Shown piece after piece: positions 1-8,903 of a stretch of 64,000 nt of DNA. The translations under genes and the position numbers were made by a program. The DNA lies in the NCBI GenBank assembly GCA_963799455.1, contig CAWCXF010000008.1, positions 1,815,220 through 1,879,219 of the forward strand, written 5' to 3'. Source of the stretch: CAWCXF01 sp963799455 (GTDB lineage Bacteria > Pseudomonadota > Alphaproteobacteria > Rhodobacterales > Rhodobacteraceae). The first letter of the stretch is position 1; each line of letters begins with the position of its first letter. The notes under the pieces are model-generated. The model saw nothing but the letters and a program-made list of their open reading frames with translations, was not told the origin of the DNA and made no database searches.

Positions 1-624
1 GATCAGGGCGAGGTAGCTCACGGCGTTCGTGGCGAAGGCCCCCGCCGCCCCCGCCGCGGCCACGATCGCGCCGCCGATCGCGGGGCCGACGGAGCGGGCG
101 ATGTTGAAGCCCATCGAGTTGAGCGCCACCGCGTCCGGCAGGGCCGCGCGGGGCACCATGTCGCCGACCGAGGCCTGCCAGGCGGGGTTGTTGAAGGCGG
201 TGCCGCAGCCGATGGCGAAGGTGAAGCCCAGGAGCAGCCACGGCGTCAGCACCCCCGCCCAGGCGCACAGCGCCAGCAGGGCGGAGACGGCGAGCATGAA
301 GCCCTGCGCGCCGAGCATGACCGCGCGGCGGTCGAGGTTGTCGGCCACGGCGCCGGCCACGAGCGAGAACAGCATGATCGGCAGCGCCGTCGAGGCCTGC
401 ACCAGCGCCACCTGCCGCTCGGAGGTCGAGATCTGCGTCATCAGCCAGGATGCGCCCACCGCCTGCACCAACGCCCCGAAGTTGGAGCTCATGGAGGCGA
501 GCCAGATCGCGCGGAAGATCGGCACGCTGAACGCGGAGGCCGTCGCGCCGGCCGGCGCCGCGGCGGGCGGCGTCGGGGCCGATCCCGCGCCGGAGGGGGG
601 CGCGCTGGAGGGGGTCGTGCTCAC
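1..624 (-). CDS. MFS exporter, N-terminal part (cut by window edge)
   Basis: Inner-membrane transporter of the major facilitator superfamily, closest by eye to the MFS_3 / enterobactin-exporter (EntS-like) group. The first 208 codons are present on the minus strand, from a GTG at 624 to the left edge. After a Pro/Ala-rich N-terminus the protein reads through several hydrophobic helices. It contains the loop D-N-L-D-R-R-A-V-M between helices 2 and 3, typical of MFS motif A position, and the stretch FNNPAWQASVGDMVPR followed by NSMGFNIARSVGPAIGG, which is highly characteristic of MFS_3 proteins. Substrate is unknown. It is divergent from the dehydrogenase operon to its right. The C-terminal half lies outside the window. 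Confidence 0.85.
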   Translation of the reverse strand, partial: MSTTPSSAPPSGAGSAPTPPAAAPAGATASAFSVPIFRAIWLASMSSNFGALVQAVGASWLMTQISTSERQVALVQASTALPIMLFSLVAGAVADNLDRRAVMLGAQGFMLAVSALLALCAWAGVLTPWLLLGFTFAIGCGTAFNNPAWQASVGDMVPRAALPDAVALNSMGFNIARSVGPAIGGAIVAAAGAAGAFATNAVSYLALI

Positions 625-1160
625 GGGGCCGGACTACGCCGAGCCGGGGCGGACGCCAAGACGGCGAAGGCCGCGACGCGCGCTCGATCGGCGGCCGTGG
701 CGAGGCGCCGCGATCCCGCCGCGGCGGACCCTCGCCCCGCCGGGCGCGCGCGCCGAGCCGCCCGGGCCGTCTTCGCCATCGACAAGCCATGCGAAGGCGG
801 TGTCAACTCGCCGCGGACCTTGGGGGGGCGCTCCGGGCGCTTCGGCTCCCGGCGATGCGGGTGAGCGCGCCGACCCCGGGGGGCGGACCGGCAAGCGTCG
901 CGGGCCGGCGGGGAGGGGCGGGACGATGGGCGAGGTCTCGGGGGGCGGGGAGGCGGCGCGCGGCACGGCCATGCCGTCCGGCGCGGCGACGCCCTTGCCC
1001 CGGCATCGCCTTCCCGTGGTCGCGCCGAGGCCGCGCATGGCCGCCCGCGGCGCCTGCGAGAGGGTCGGCCACGGGCCGCGGATCCGCCGGCCGGCGCGCG
1101 GGGCCGGCATCGTCTCGCCGGGGCGCCCGCGCCCGGCCGTCTGAGCGCAGGATCCCGCCC
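625..1160. other. Gene-free divergent intergenic region
   Basis: A 536-bp spacer between the divergent MFS and dehydrogenase genes. Open frames run through it on both strands but their translations are Arg/Ala/Pro-rich with no family resemblance, as expected for random GC-rich DNA. Promoters for both flanking genes must lie here, but I could not pick out -35/-10 or operator sequences. Confidence 0.5.
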
Positions 1161-2129
1161 ATGCCCAAGATCCTCGTCCTCGACCCGATCGACCCCGCGG
1201 GGCTCGCCCTGCTGCGCGGGCGCGCGGAGGTCGATCTGGTGCACCTGCCCGAGCCCACCGAGCAGGCGATCGCGCGCGAGATCGCCGACGCCTGGGCGCT
1301 GGTGCTGCGCGCGCGCCGGCTCGCGCCCGAGCAGTGGCGCGCGGCCCGCGCGCTCGCGCTGGTCTCGCGCCACGGCGTCGGCTGCGACAACGTCCCGCTG
1401 GGCGACCTCCGAGCGGCCGGGGTGACGGTGGCGATCACGGCGGACGCCAACGCGCCCTCGGTGGCCGAGCACACGCTGATGCTGATGCTCGCCACCGCGA
1501 GGCGCGCGCGGGCCCAGGACGCGGCCGTGCGCGAGGGCCGATGGACCCTGCGCGAGGCCGAGAGGGCGGGGGATCTGCTCGGCGCGACGCTCCTGATCGT
1601 CGGGCTGGGCCGGATCGGGCGCGAGGTTGCGGCCCGCGCCAGCGCCTTCGGGATGCGCATCCTCGGCCACGACCCGCTGCTCGACCCCTCCGAGCGGATC
1701 CCCGGCGTCGAGCGTGCCCCCGACCTCGACGCTGGGCTCGCCGAGGCCGACGTCGTCACGCTGCACCTGCCCGCCGCCCCCGGGACGCGCGGGCTCTTCG
1801 ACGCACGGCGCCTCGCGCGCTTCAAGGCGGGCTCCATCCTGATCAACGCCGCGCGCGGCGGGATCGTGGACGAGTCGGCCCTCTTCGACGCCCTCGACGC
1901 AGGCCCGCTCGCCGGCGCGGGCCTCGACGTCTTCGCCGAGGAGCCGGCCCCCGCCGATCATCCGCTTCTCGCGCGCGCGGATGTTCTGCTGTCGCCCCAC
2001 AGCGCCGCGCTGTCGCGGCAGGGCGCGCGGCGGATGGCCGAGCACGCGGCGCGCAACGTGCTCGACTTCCTGGACGGCCGGCTCGATCCGCGCATGATCG
2101 CGGCCGAGCCCGGCGGCCGCCGGGCCTGA
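1161..2129 (+). CDS. D-2-hydroxyacid dehydrogenase (NAD-dependent)
   Basis: A 322-residue member of the D-isomer-specific 2-hydroxyacid dehydrogenase family (phosphoglycerate/glyoxylate/hydroxypyruvate type). It catalyses NAD(P)H-linked interconversion of a 2-keto acid and a D-2-hydroxy acid in the cytoplasm. The Rossmann motif GLGRIG is at residues 149-154. The expected catalytic Arg is in NAARGGIVDE (R232), the acidic residue in FAEEP (about E260) and the His in LSPH (H280). The ATG at 1161 was chosen because it gives the family's usual N-terminus (MPKILVLDPI) and length; the frame is open further upstream without similarity. It starts a three-gene operon with an aldolase and an Ldh-type dehydrogenase, suggesting catabolism of a sugar-acid-like carbon source. 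The exact substrate is not readable. Confidence 0.9.
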   Translation: MPKILVLDPIDPAGLALLRGRAEVDLVHLPEPTEQAIAREIADAWALVLRARRLAPEQWRAARALALVSRHGVGCDNVPLGDLRAAGVTVAITADANAPSVAEHTLMLMLATARRARAQDAAVREGRWTLREAERAGDLLGATLLIVGLGRIGREVAARASAFGMRILGHDPLLDPSERIPGVERAPDLDAGLAEADVVTLHLPAAPGTRGLFDARRLARFKAGSILINAARGGIVDESALFDALDAGPLAGAGLDVFAEEPAPADHPLLARADVLLSPHSAALSRQGARRMAEHAARNVLDFLDGRLDPRMIAAEPGGRRA

Positions 2130-2153
2130 TCCCCGACCCCGAGAGGACCGCCG

Positions 2154-2942
2154 ATGCCCATCCCCGACCTCAAGGATCTCTGGCGGCAGGGGCGCGGCTG
2201 CGTCAATGGCTGGTGCTCGATCCCCTCGTCCGTCACCGCCGAGATCGCGGCGCTCCAGCCCTTCGACACGCTGACGGTGGACCTCCAGCACGGGCTGATC
2301 GACTACCAGACCGCGCTCGTCATGCTCCAGGCGATGGGCGCGAGCGACGTGCCGAAGCTCGCGCGCACGCGCTGGAACGAGCCGGGGCTGATCATGGCGC
2401 TGCTCGACGCGGGCTTCACGGGCATCGTGTGCCCGATGATCAACTCGCGCGCCGAGGCCGAGGCCTTCGCGGCCGCGTGCCTCTACGCGCCGCTCGGCGC
2501 GCGCTCCTTCGGGCCCACCCGCGCGGCCCTCGTGCACGGCGCCGACTACGCGCAGCACGCCAACGAGCGCATCACCCGGATCGCCATGATCGAGACCCGC
2601 GCGGCGATCGAGGCGCTCGACGACATCCTCGGCGTGGACGGGATCGACGCGGTCTACATCGGCCCCGCGGACCTGTCGCTGTCGCTGGGCTACGCGCCCT
2701 CGCTCGCGCCCACGGACGCGGAGGTGCTCGACGCCATCGCCACCATCCGCGACCGCGCCAAGGCGGCGGGCCGCTTCGCCTGCATCCACTGCGGCACGCC
2801 GGAGGTGGTGCGCGAGAGGCTCGCCGACGGCTTCGACCTCGCCTCGATGTCCACCGACACGCGGATCCTGTCGGCCGCGCTCGCCGAGAAGCTCGACGCG
2901 GCCCGGCCGGGGCCGGTCGAGGGCGTGAAGGCGGTCTACTGA
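2154..2942 (+). CDS. HpcH/HpaI family aldolase
   Basis: A 262-residue class II (metal-dependent) pyruvate aldolase of the HpcH/HpaI/citrate-lyase-beta fold, which cleaves 2-keto-4-hydroxy acids to pyruvate and an aldehyde. Visible signatures are VDLQHG near residue 42, ARTRWNE, the metal-binding Glu in MIETRAAI and the Asp in YIGPADLSLSLG. Length matches 2-dehydro-3-deoxyglucarate aldolase and 4-hydroxy-2-oxoheptanedioate aldolase. It begins 24 bp after the dehydrogenase and its TGA stop overlaps the ATG of the next gene (TGATG). Together the three genes suggest degradation of an aldonate or hydroxy-acid; the specific substrate is inference. Confidence 0.9.
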   Translation: MPIPDLKDLWRQGRGCVNGWCSIPSSVTAEIAALQPFDTLTVDLQHGLIDYQTALVMLQAMGASDVPKLARTRWNEPGLIMALLDAGFTGIVCPMINSRAEAEAFAAACLYAPLGARSFGPTRAALVHGADYAQHANERITRIAMIETRAAIEALDDILGVDGIDAVYIGPADLSLSLGYAPSLAPTDAEVLDAIATIRDRAKAAGRFACIHCGTPEVVRERLADGFDLASMSTDTRILSAALAEKLDAARPGPVEGVKAVY

Positions 2943-4072
2943 TGGCCCCCGGACCCGCGCCCGCCGAGCGGCTCGTGCGCGCCGACGCGCTCGGGGAGGT
3001 GATCCGGGCGATCCTGGAGCGCGACGGCTGCGACGGCCCGGAGGCGCGCGTCACGGCCGAGCATCTGGTCGACGCGACCGCCTGCGGCCACGACAGCCAC
3101 GGCGTGGTGCGCGTCCCGCGCTACCACGACTGGATCCGCGCGGGCCAGATCAAGCCGCGCCAGCCGCTCGACGTGGTGATGGAGACCGACTGCATCCTCC
3201 AGCTCGACGGCCATTCCGGCATGGGCCAGCGCCTGGCGCGCGAGGCGACCGCGCTCGGCGTCGCCAAGGCCCGCGCGCAGGGGCTGGCGCTCGTCGCGCT
3301 CAGGCGCGCGGGCCATGTCGGCCGCGTCGGCGCCTATGCCGAGCAGGCCTGCGCCCAAGGCCTCGTCAGCCTGCACCTCGTCAACGTCGCGGGCGCCGAG
3401 ATCGTGGCGCCCTTCGGGTCGCGCGCGCGGGCGACCTCGACCAACCCGGTGACGATCGGCGTGCCGAACGGCGGGGGGGGCGACTTCATCCTCGACTTCG
3501 CCACCTCGATGGTGGCCGAGGGCAAGGCGCTGATGGCGAGCCGCGGCGGCAAGCCCTTGCCCGACGACGCGCTGGTGGACGAGGGGGGCCGGGTGACGGG
3601 CGACCCGCGCGCGCTCTACGGCAAGAGCCTCGACGCGCCCGTCCCCGACCCCCGCGCGGGCGCGGGCGCGCTGCGCACCATGGGCGAGCACAAGGGCTCC
3701 GGCCTCGCGCTCGCCTGCGAGCTGCTCGCCGGCGCGCTCACCGGCAACGGCTTGAACGGCCCGGCTCGGAGCCCCTTCGGCAACGGGATGCTGTCGATCT
3801 TTCTCGACCCCGCCCGGCTCGACGATCGGGGCGGCTTCGCGGGCGAGGTGGCGGCCTACGTCGATCACGTCCGCGCGCTGCCCCCCGCCCAGGGCCACGA
3901 CGCGGTGCTGATCCCCGGCGACAGGGAGCGGCGGCTGCGCGCCGAGCGGCGCCGCGACGGCCTGCCGCTGCCCGCCCGCGTGCTGGGCGGCATCCTCGCC
4001 GTCGCGCGCGAGGTGGGGGTCGAGGTCGAGGAGGAGGCGCTGCTGATGCCTCCCCGCGGCTCGGCCGCCTGA
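2942..4072 (+). CDS. Ldh family NAD(P)-dependent oxidoreductase
   Basis: A 376-residue member of the malate/L-lactate dehydrogenase (Ldh_2) family, which includes ureidoglycolate, sulfolactate and 2,3-diketogulonate reductases. It is unrelated to the Rossmann-type lactate dehydrogenases. Family marks are GHDSHGVVRVPRY near residues 52-64, the internal GQRLAREA...GLALVALRRAGHVGRVGAYAE block, and GEHKGSGLALACELLAGALTG toward the C-terminus. Start is the ATG overlapping the aldolase stop. It probably oxidises an L-2-hydroxy acid in the same pathway as the two genes upstream. Confidence 0.88.
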   Translation: MAPGPAPAERLVRADALGEVIRAILERDGCDGPEARVTAEHLVDATACGHDSHGVVRVPRYHDWIRAGQIKPRQPLDVVMETDCILQLDGHSGMGQRLAREATALGVAKARAQGLALVALRRAGHVGRVGAYAEQACAQGLVSLHLVNVAGAEIVAPFGSRARATSTNPVTIGVPNGGGGDFILDFATSMVAEGKALMASRGGKPLPDDALVDEGGRVTGDPRALYGKSLDAPVPDPRAGAGALRTMGEHKGSGLALACELLAGALTGNGLNGPARSPFGNGMLSIFLDPARLDDRGGFAGEVAAYVDHVRALPPAQGHDAVLIPGDRERRLRAERRRDGLPLPARVLGGILAVAREVGVEVEEEALLMPPRGSAA

Positions 4073-4131
4073 GGCGCGCCCCGCGCTCCGAGGGGAGCGG
4101 CGGGCCGCGACGATGCGGGCGGCCCGCCCGT

Positions 4132-5289
4132 TCAGCCCGCGCGCGGCGGCGAGGCCTCCGCGTCTCTCAGCGTCCGCAGCCAGTTGCCGCGCGCGACGCG
4201 GCCGATCAGCGCCTCGTCCCAGCCATGCGCGCGCAGCGCCCCGATCAGGCGCTGGAAGCCCGAGGCGTCGCCGATCGCCGCGGGGGGCGGGGCGCCGTCG
4301 AGGTCCGAGCCCAACGCCACGCCGCCTTCGCCCAACCGCTCGACCAGGTGGTCGAGGTGGCGCACCATCACGTCGAGCCCGGTGTCGCGGTCGCGCCTGA
4401 GGTCGGGGCGCAGGAAGGACGTGCCGAAGTTGAGCCCCACCACACCGCCGGTGTCGGCGATCAGGGCGAGCTGGTCGTCGGTCAGGTTGCGGCTGGTGGG
4501 CGCGATCGCGTGGGCGTTCGAGTGCGTGGCGATCAGCGGCCGGCGTGAGGTGCGGGCCACGTCGCGCAGGCCGGCCGCGTTGAGGTGGCTGGTGTCCACG
4601 AGGATGCCGAGATCGTCGCAGGCGCGCACCAGGGCGCGGCCCGCGTCCGTCAGGCCGGGGCCGCCGTCCTCGGCGGTGGTCCCTGCGCGGAACGGCGCGC
4701 CGGTGGCGAAGGCGTTGGCGTGCGACCAGACGAGCCCCAGGGAGCGCAGCCCGGCCGCGTGCAGCACCTCCAGCGCGTCGAGCCCCGGGTCGATCGCGTC
4801 CGCGGCCTCCAGGTGCAGGACGGCGGCGAGCGAGCCCTCGGGCGCGGCCTCGACCTCGGCCGCCGTCCGGCAGGGGCGCACGGCCCCGTCCGAGGCGCGC
4901 GCCATGCGCCTCAGGATGGCGATCTGGGCGAGGACGACCGCGAGCGCCTCGGGCGGCGGGCGCGCCGCGCCGCCGCGCGCGGGCGGCACGAAGCAGGCGA
5001 AGAGCGCGCCGGAGAGGCCCCCCGTCCGGGCGCGGGGAAGGTCGAGATGGTCGTAGGGGTAGCGCCCGCCGAAGCGGCCCTCCGGCGGCTCCGGGCGCGG
5101 GGCGTCCGGGTCGAGGAAGGCGCGGCCCCCGTCGTCGCCCCGGGCCCAGAGCTTGGCCAGCGCGTCGTTGTGGCCGTCGAAGACGGGGACGGGCGGGTCG
5201 TCCTCGACGGACGCCGAGCCGTCGCCCGCAGCAGGCGCGGGGGGGCGGGAGGCCTCGGGGGCGGCGGGGTCGTCGGGCTCGGGGGACAT
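4132..5289 (-). CDS. Membrane dipeptidase family (peptidase M19)
   Basis: A 385-residue zinc dipeptidase of the renal-dipeptidase (M19) family, hydrolysing dipeptides, often with D-residues. The metal site is visible: FDGHND near the N-terminus (His and Asp ligands), the bridging Glu in LHLEAADAID, the His in IATHSNAHAI and the downstream LGSDLDG. The ATG at 5289 gives an N-terminal Pro/Ala/Asp-rich tail of about 40 residues before the catalytic domain; no convincing signal peptide is seen. It is convergent with the Ldh operon (about 60 bp apart). Confidence 0.88.
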   Translation of the reverse strand: MSPEPDDPAAPEASRPPAPAAGDGSASVEDDPPVPVFDGHNDALAKLWARGDDGGRAFLDPDAPRPEPPEGRFGGRYPYDHLDLPRARTGGLSGALFACFVPPARGGAARPPPEALAVVLAQIAILRRMARASDGAVRPCRTAAEVEAAPEGSLAAVLHLEAADAIDPGLDALEVLHAAGLRSLGLVWSHANAFATGAPFRAGTTAEDGGPGLTDAGRALVRACDDLGILVDTSHLNAAGLRDVARTSRRPLIATHSNAHAIAPTSRNLTDDQLALIADTGGVVGLNFGTSFLRPDLRRDRDTGLDVMVRHLDHLVERLGEGGVALGSDLDGAPPPAAIGDASGFQRLIGALRAHGWDEALIGRVARGNWLRTLRDAEASPPRAG

Positions 5290-5909
5290 GGGGGACCGGC
5301 TTACGCGAAGGGGGCGTGGATGTCCCGCCATCCTCCGCGTCGTCGAGGAGGCCCTAGGGCGCGCGGCCTCGGGGTCCGGTGCGTCCGTCCGATCGCCTGC
5401 TCGGCGAGCGGCCCCGGGCCGGCGGGATCGGCAGGGCCGGAGACGGCCCGGCCACCCCACCCGTCCTGCGCATGGCAGGCCGAGGCGAAGGGCGCCGTCC
5501 TTCGGGATCGAGTGGCGTCGGCCGCGCCGTGCGAGGCCCATCTCGGCACGGTCGGCACCCTCCTTGCGCCGTCGGCGTCGCCCGAGCCGGCTCCAAGCCC
5601 TCCGCCGCACGGCGCGCACGGCCGAGGGGGCGTCCCCGGCCACCGGCGTCGCGCGCCTGCTCCCGGGACGTCCCGGCCCGGCGCGCGCGGCCGAGCGAGG
5701 CTGACGGGGCCCCGTTCCGGGACTGCGGACGAGCGGCCCGACGGCGCCGCCGGATGCGCCGGCGGCCTCGCGGGCCTCGCGGGGGTTCTCGGTTCCCGAA
5801 GGACATTGCGCGAACGCGCGGGCTGCGTCGGGCGCTCGACCGCGCGGGCCGAGATCAGGTCCGTCGGGTCTGCGTCCCCTCGCCGCCGCCCGGCGGCGCG
5901 GCGAAGGGG
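5290..5909. other. Gene-free spacer between dipeptidase and pqqE
   Basis: About 620 bp with no recognisable coding sequence on either strand. The frames crossing it translate to Arg/Pro/Ala-rich strings without domain similarity. pqqE reads into it and the dipeptidase starts from its other end, so it should contain the pqqE terminator and the dipeptidase promoter; neither was identified. Confidence 0.45.
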
Positions 5910-7120
5910 TCAGCCGTAGCGGCGATAGGCCAGGGGGGGCTCGCCGCCGCTCTCGGCCTCGGCCAGCGCGCGGTCGAGCGCGTCCCTCAGCGCGCCGTGA
6001 TGGGGCGAGAGCGCGCAGACCGGGTCGGCGTTGGCGGCGTCGCCCGTCAGCATCAGGGCCTGGCAGCGGCAGCCGCCCCAATCCTCCTCGCGCCGCTCGC
6101 AGGTGCGGCAGGGCTCGCGCATCCAGCCCGTGCCGCGGTAGCGCTCGAAGGCGTCCGAATGGTGCCAGATTCGGCCAGCCCCCGGTCGCGCACCGACTCG
6201 AAGCGCAGGCCGGGGATGGATCCGGCGGCGTGGCAGGGCATCGCCGCGCCCGAGGGCGTCACCACCAGGAACTCGCGCCCCCAGCCGCCCATGCAGGGCT
6301 TGGGCAGCACCGCGTGGTAGTCGGGCGCGACGTAGTCGATGGCGAGACGGCCCGCGAGGCGCTCGCGCGCCTCTTCCACGATCTCGGTCGCGCGGTCCAC
6401 CTGGGCGCGGGTCGGCATCAGCGCGGCGCGGTTCCTCAGCGCCCAGCCGTAGTATTGCGCGTGGGCGATCTCGATGCGGGACGCGCCGATCTCCAGCGCC
6501 ACCTCGATCATGCGGTCCACCCGGTCGAGGTTGAGCCGGTGGACCACGGCGTTGAGCGTGATCGGCACGCCGCGCGCGGCGAAGAGCCCCGCCGCCTCGA
6601 TCTTGCGGGAATACGCCTTCGGGGAGGCGGTGATGCGGGCGCATCCCGCCTCGTCGGCGTCCTGGAGGGAGATCTGCACGTGGTCGGTGCCGGCCGCGAC
6701 GAGCGCGTCCGCGCGCGCGGGCGTCAGCGTGACGGCCGCGGTGATGAGGTTGACGTAGAGGCCGGCGTCGCGCGCGCCTGCCACGATCTCGGCCGCGTCC
6801 GCGCGCGCGAGCGGCTCGCCGCCCGAGACGTGGAGCTGGAGCACCCCCATCGCCGCCGCCTCGCGGAACACCCGGCCCCACTCCTCGGCGGTCAGCTCGC
6901 CCGCCGGACGCTCGAGCTCGACGGGGTTGGAGCAGTAGGGGCATTGCAGCGGGCAGCGATGGGTGATCTCGGCGAGCAGCCCGATGGGCGGCTCGGGCGC
7001 CGCGCGCGCGGCGGTGCCGGCCTCGGGCGCCGGGGCCTCACGCGCCGGGGCCTCACGCGCCAGGACTTCACGCGACGGGGCCCGCGCCGCGGCGCCCTCA
7101 AGCGTCACGGCGTCGGACAT
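5910..7120 (-). CDS. pqqE: PqqE, PQQ precursor peptide cyclase (radical SAM), with a -1 frameshift
   Basis: PqqE forms the Glu-Tyr carbon-carbon crosslink in PqqA, the first step of pyrroloquinoline quinone synthesis. The radical-SAM cluster motif C-x3-C-x2-C is C56/C60/C63 in THRCPLQCPYCSNP. The auxiliary cluster cysteines include those of CMGGWGREF, MPCHAA and, after the shift, REPCRTCERREEDWGGCRC. The frame breaks near 6170: reading to that point ends ...RGLAES, while the correct continuation IWHHSDAFERYRGTGW lies in another frame. Adding one base in the AGAT/TCGG context restores a normal C-terminus ending at 5910. The N-terminus (first ~40 residues) is an extra Ala/Pro/Glu-rich tail with 15-bp repeats. 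Its start overlaps the pqqD 3' end by 23 bp. The shift is more likely a sequencing error than a dead gene. Confidence 0.9.
7034..7080. repeat. 15-bp tandem repeat in pqqE 5' end
   Basis: Three imperfect copies of a 15-bp unit (core CTCACGCGCCGGGGC) encode the repeated REAPA/REVLA residues in the N-terminal extension of PqqE. The unit is a multiple of three, so copy-number change would keep the frame. Confidence 0.7.
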
Positions 7121-7421
7121 GGCCCCTCTCCACCAGCTCGCCCAGGATCTCGGCGATGTCGGCCAGCACGACCTCGGGCGGGGCGTCGTACTCCTCGGCC
7201 ATCGCCCGGGCGATCTCGCCCAGGCTGCCCGCGTCGAGGCGCCGGAGCACCTCGGTGGTGATCGGGCAGGGGAACAGCACCCGCTCGGGCACCAGCAGCG
7301 TCCAGCGCCCCCGGACCTCGCAGCGGTGCAGCCGCGACCCGTGCGGCAGGGACAGGCGGTCCTCGGCCGTGAGCGGCGGGCCGCCGCGCACCGGCACGGC
7401 CACGGAGGCGAGCGCGCTCAC
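7098..7421 (-). CDS. pqqD: PqqD, PqqA-binding chaperone
   Basis: PqqD binds the PqqA precursor peptide and presents it to PqqE. The protein is 107 residues from a GTG at 7421. The conserved core reads PRLHR-type strand (HGSRLHRCEVRGRWTLLVPERV), then ITTEVLRRLDAGSLGEIARAMAEEYDAP and a helix LADIAEILGELVERGHV, which is the usual winged-helix-like PqqD fold. The start codon overlaps the pqqC stop (GTGA), indicating translational coupling. About 15 N-terminal residues precede the family core. Confidence 0.92.
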   Translation of the reverse strand: MSALASVAVPVRGGPPLTAEDRLSLPHGSRLHRCEVRGRWTLLVPERVLFPCPITTEVLRRLDAGSLGEIARAMAEEYDAPPEVVLADIAEILGELVERGHVRRRDA

Positions 7422-8263
7422 GCCGCCGCCCCGCGGGCCGCATCGGCGGCTCGGGGCGCCGTCGCGTCGTCCGGCACGAAGCAGCCCGGTGGGACGCCCG
7501 CGCCCGCGACGTAGGCGCCGTGGAGCGCGTCGAGCTGGGCCCAGAGCAGGTCGCACTTGAAGAGGAGCGCGTCGCAGACCGCGCGGCGCAGCCGCGGGGT
7601 GGTGGCGCGCTCGGACACCCAGGCGAGCGCGAAGTCGGCGTCGCGCGGCGCCTGGTCGAGCCGGGGGCGGAAGTAGGACAGGGTCTCCTCGTCCACGAAG
7701 TCGTAGCCCGCGAGCATCCCCGCCACGCGGTCGCGGATGATGGCGGGCGCGAAGAGCTCCGTCAGCGAGGAGGCCACCGCCTGGATCAGCGGCCGCTCGG
7801 CGACGTAGGCCACGTAGGCGTCCACCGCGTGACGCGTCGCGGGCAGGATGCCGCGCTCGGCCGCGACCGCGGCCTCGTCGAGCCCGAGCGCGCCGCAGAG
7901 CCCGAGCCAGCGCGCGACCCCGCCCGGCCCTTCGCCCGATCCGTCGTGGTCCACCACGCGTCGCACCCATTCGGCGCGGAGCCGCGGGTCGCTCACGCGG
8001 GCCATCAGCGCGCAGTCCTTCATCGGGATGCGCGACTGGTAGTAGGAGCGGTTGAGCGCCCAGGCCTGGACCTGCCCGCGGGAGAGCGCGCCCTCGTGCA
8101 GCAGGCGGTGGAAGGGGTGGCGCGCGTGGTAGCGCCGCTCGCCGATGGCCAGGAGCGCCGCGCGCAGCGCGTCCGAGGAGCCCAGGGCGTCGAGCCCCAG
8201 ATCGGCCAGGTCCGGGTCGGCGCGCGGCGCCTCGCCGAAGGCCGCGGCCCATTCGTCATGCAT
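7418..8263 (-). CDS. pqqC: PqqC, pyrroloquinoline-quinone synthase
   Basis: A cofactorless oxidase of the heme-oxygenase-like fold that performs the final ring closure and eight-electron oxidation to PQQ. The protein is 281 residues. Diagnostic segments are RYHARHPFHRLLHEGALSRGQ, WALNRSYYQSRIPMKDCAL, RVVDHDG and EELFAP-like SSLTELFAPAI, followed by FRPRLDQAPRDADFAL. Start is the ATG at 8263. It couples to pqqD through a 4-bp overlap. The 640-bp gap upstream separates it from pqqB, so C-D-E may have its own promoter. Confidence 0.93.
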   Translation of the reverse strand: MHDEWAAAFGEAPRADPDLADLGLDALGSSDALRAALLAIGERRYHARHPFHRLLHEGALSRGQVQAWALNRSYYQSRIPMKDCALMARVSDPRLRAEWVRRVVDHDGSGEGPGGVARWLGLCGALGLDEAAVAAERGILPATRHAVDAYVAYVAERPLIQAVASSLTELFAPAIIRDRVAGMLAGYDFVDEETLSYFRPRLDQAPRDADFALAWVSERATTPRLRRAVCDALLFKCDLLWAQLDALHGAYVAGAGVPPGCFVPDDATAPRAADAARGAAA

Positions 8264-8903
8264 CCTCTCGGCCCTCCTCGGCCTTCGTCCTCGGCTCGCG
8301 GGCCCCCTCGGGGCGCCCCGCGCCGTCCATGCGGCCTCCCCGCGCGGCCCCGCCCCCTGGACGCCCGGCCCGGTCGCGGGGCCTCGTCCCTTCGGCAGGG
8401 CGCTCATCCAGGGCGCGCTTCGCCCTCCCGTCTCGCGCGTCCGGCGGCAGGCCGGCGGGACGGACCCAGCGCCATCGGCCCGGCCTAGCCGCCCCAGCTG
8501 CCGACCCGACCCCATGGCGCGACGGGCGTCCGGCTCCAGGCCCTCGGGGCGCCCTCCCCGACCGGGAGCCCCGTCCGTCCGACGGCCTCCCCCCGCCTCC
8601 CCCACCACCGGGGCGCGCCCCCGCACGAGCGCGACGTGCGGTCACGACCTCCGGGGATTCCCGGCGCGACGGATGCGCGCCCGCCGCGCGCCTGCCATCT
8701 CTTCCCGAGAGGGCATGGCCCTGCGGGTCCGAGGGCGGCGGTCTTCCAGCATCGCTCCCCCCCCCGTGCCCTCGTGCCCCGTGGTCCGCTCGCGTCATCG
8801 GCGCCCCTCGGTTCCCGCCCCCCTCGATCCCCGCCCCCCTCGATCCCCGCCCGATCCGGGATCCGGCGCGCTTTGCGCCCGGCTGCCAATCCGTCGGCTC
8901 CCG
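8264..8903. other. Gene-free 640-bp interval inside the pqq cluster
   Basis: No gene was found on either strand. A 16-bp unit (core CCCCGCCCCCCTCGAT) is tandemly repeated near 8820-8855; 16 is not a multiple of three, consistent with non-coding DNA. The interval splits pqqA-B from pqqC-D-E, which in most genomes are nearly contiguous. Confidence 0.5.

Noticed and set aside
29..1144. 371-codon plus-strand open frame at the left edge
   Set aside because: Antisense to the MFS exporter, whose minus-strand translation shows clear family motifs; the plus translation has none.
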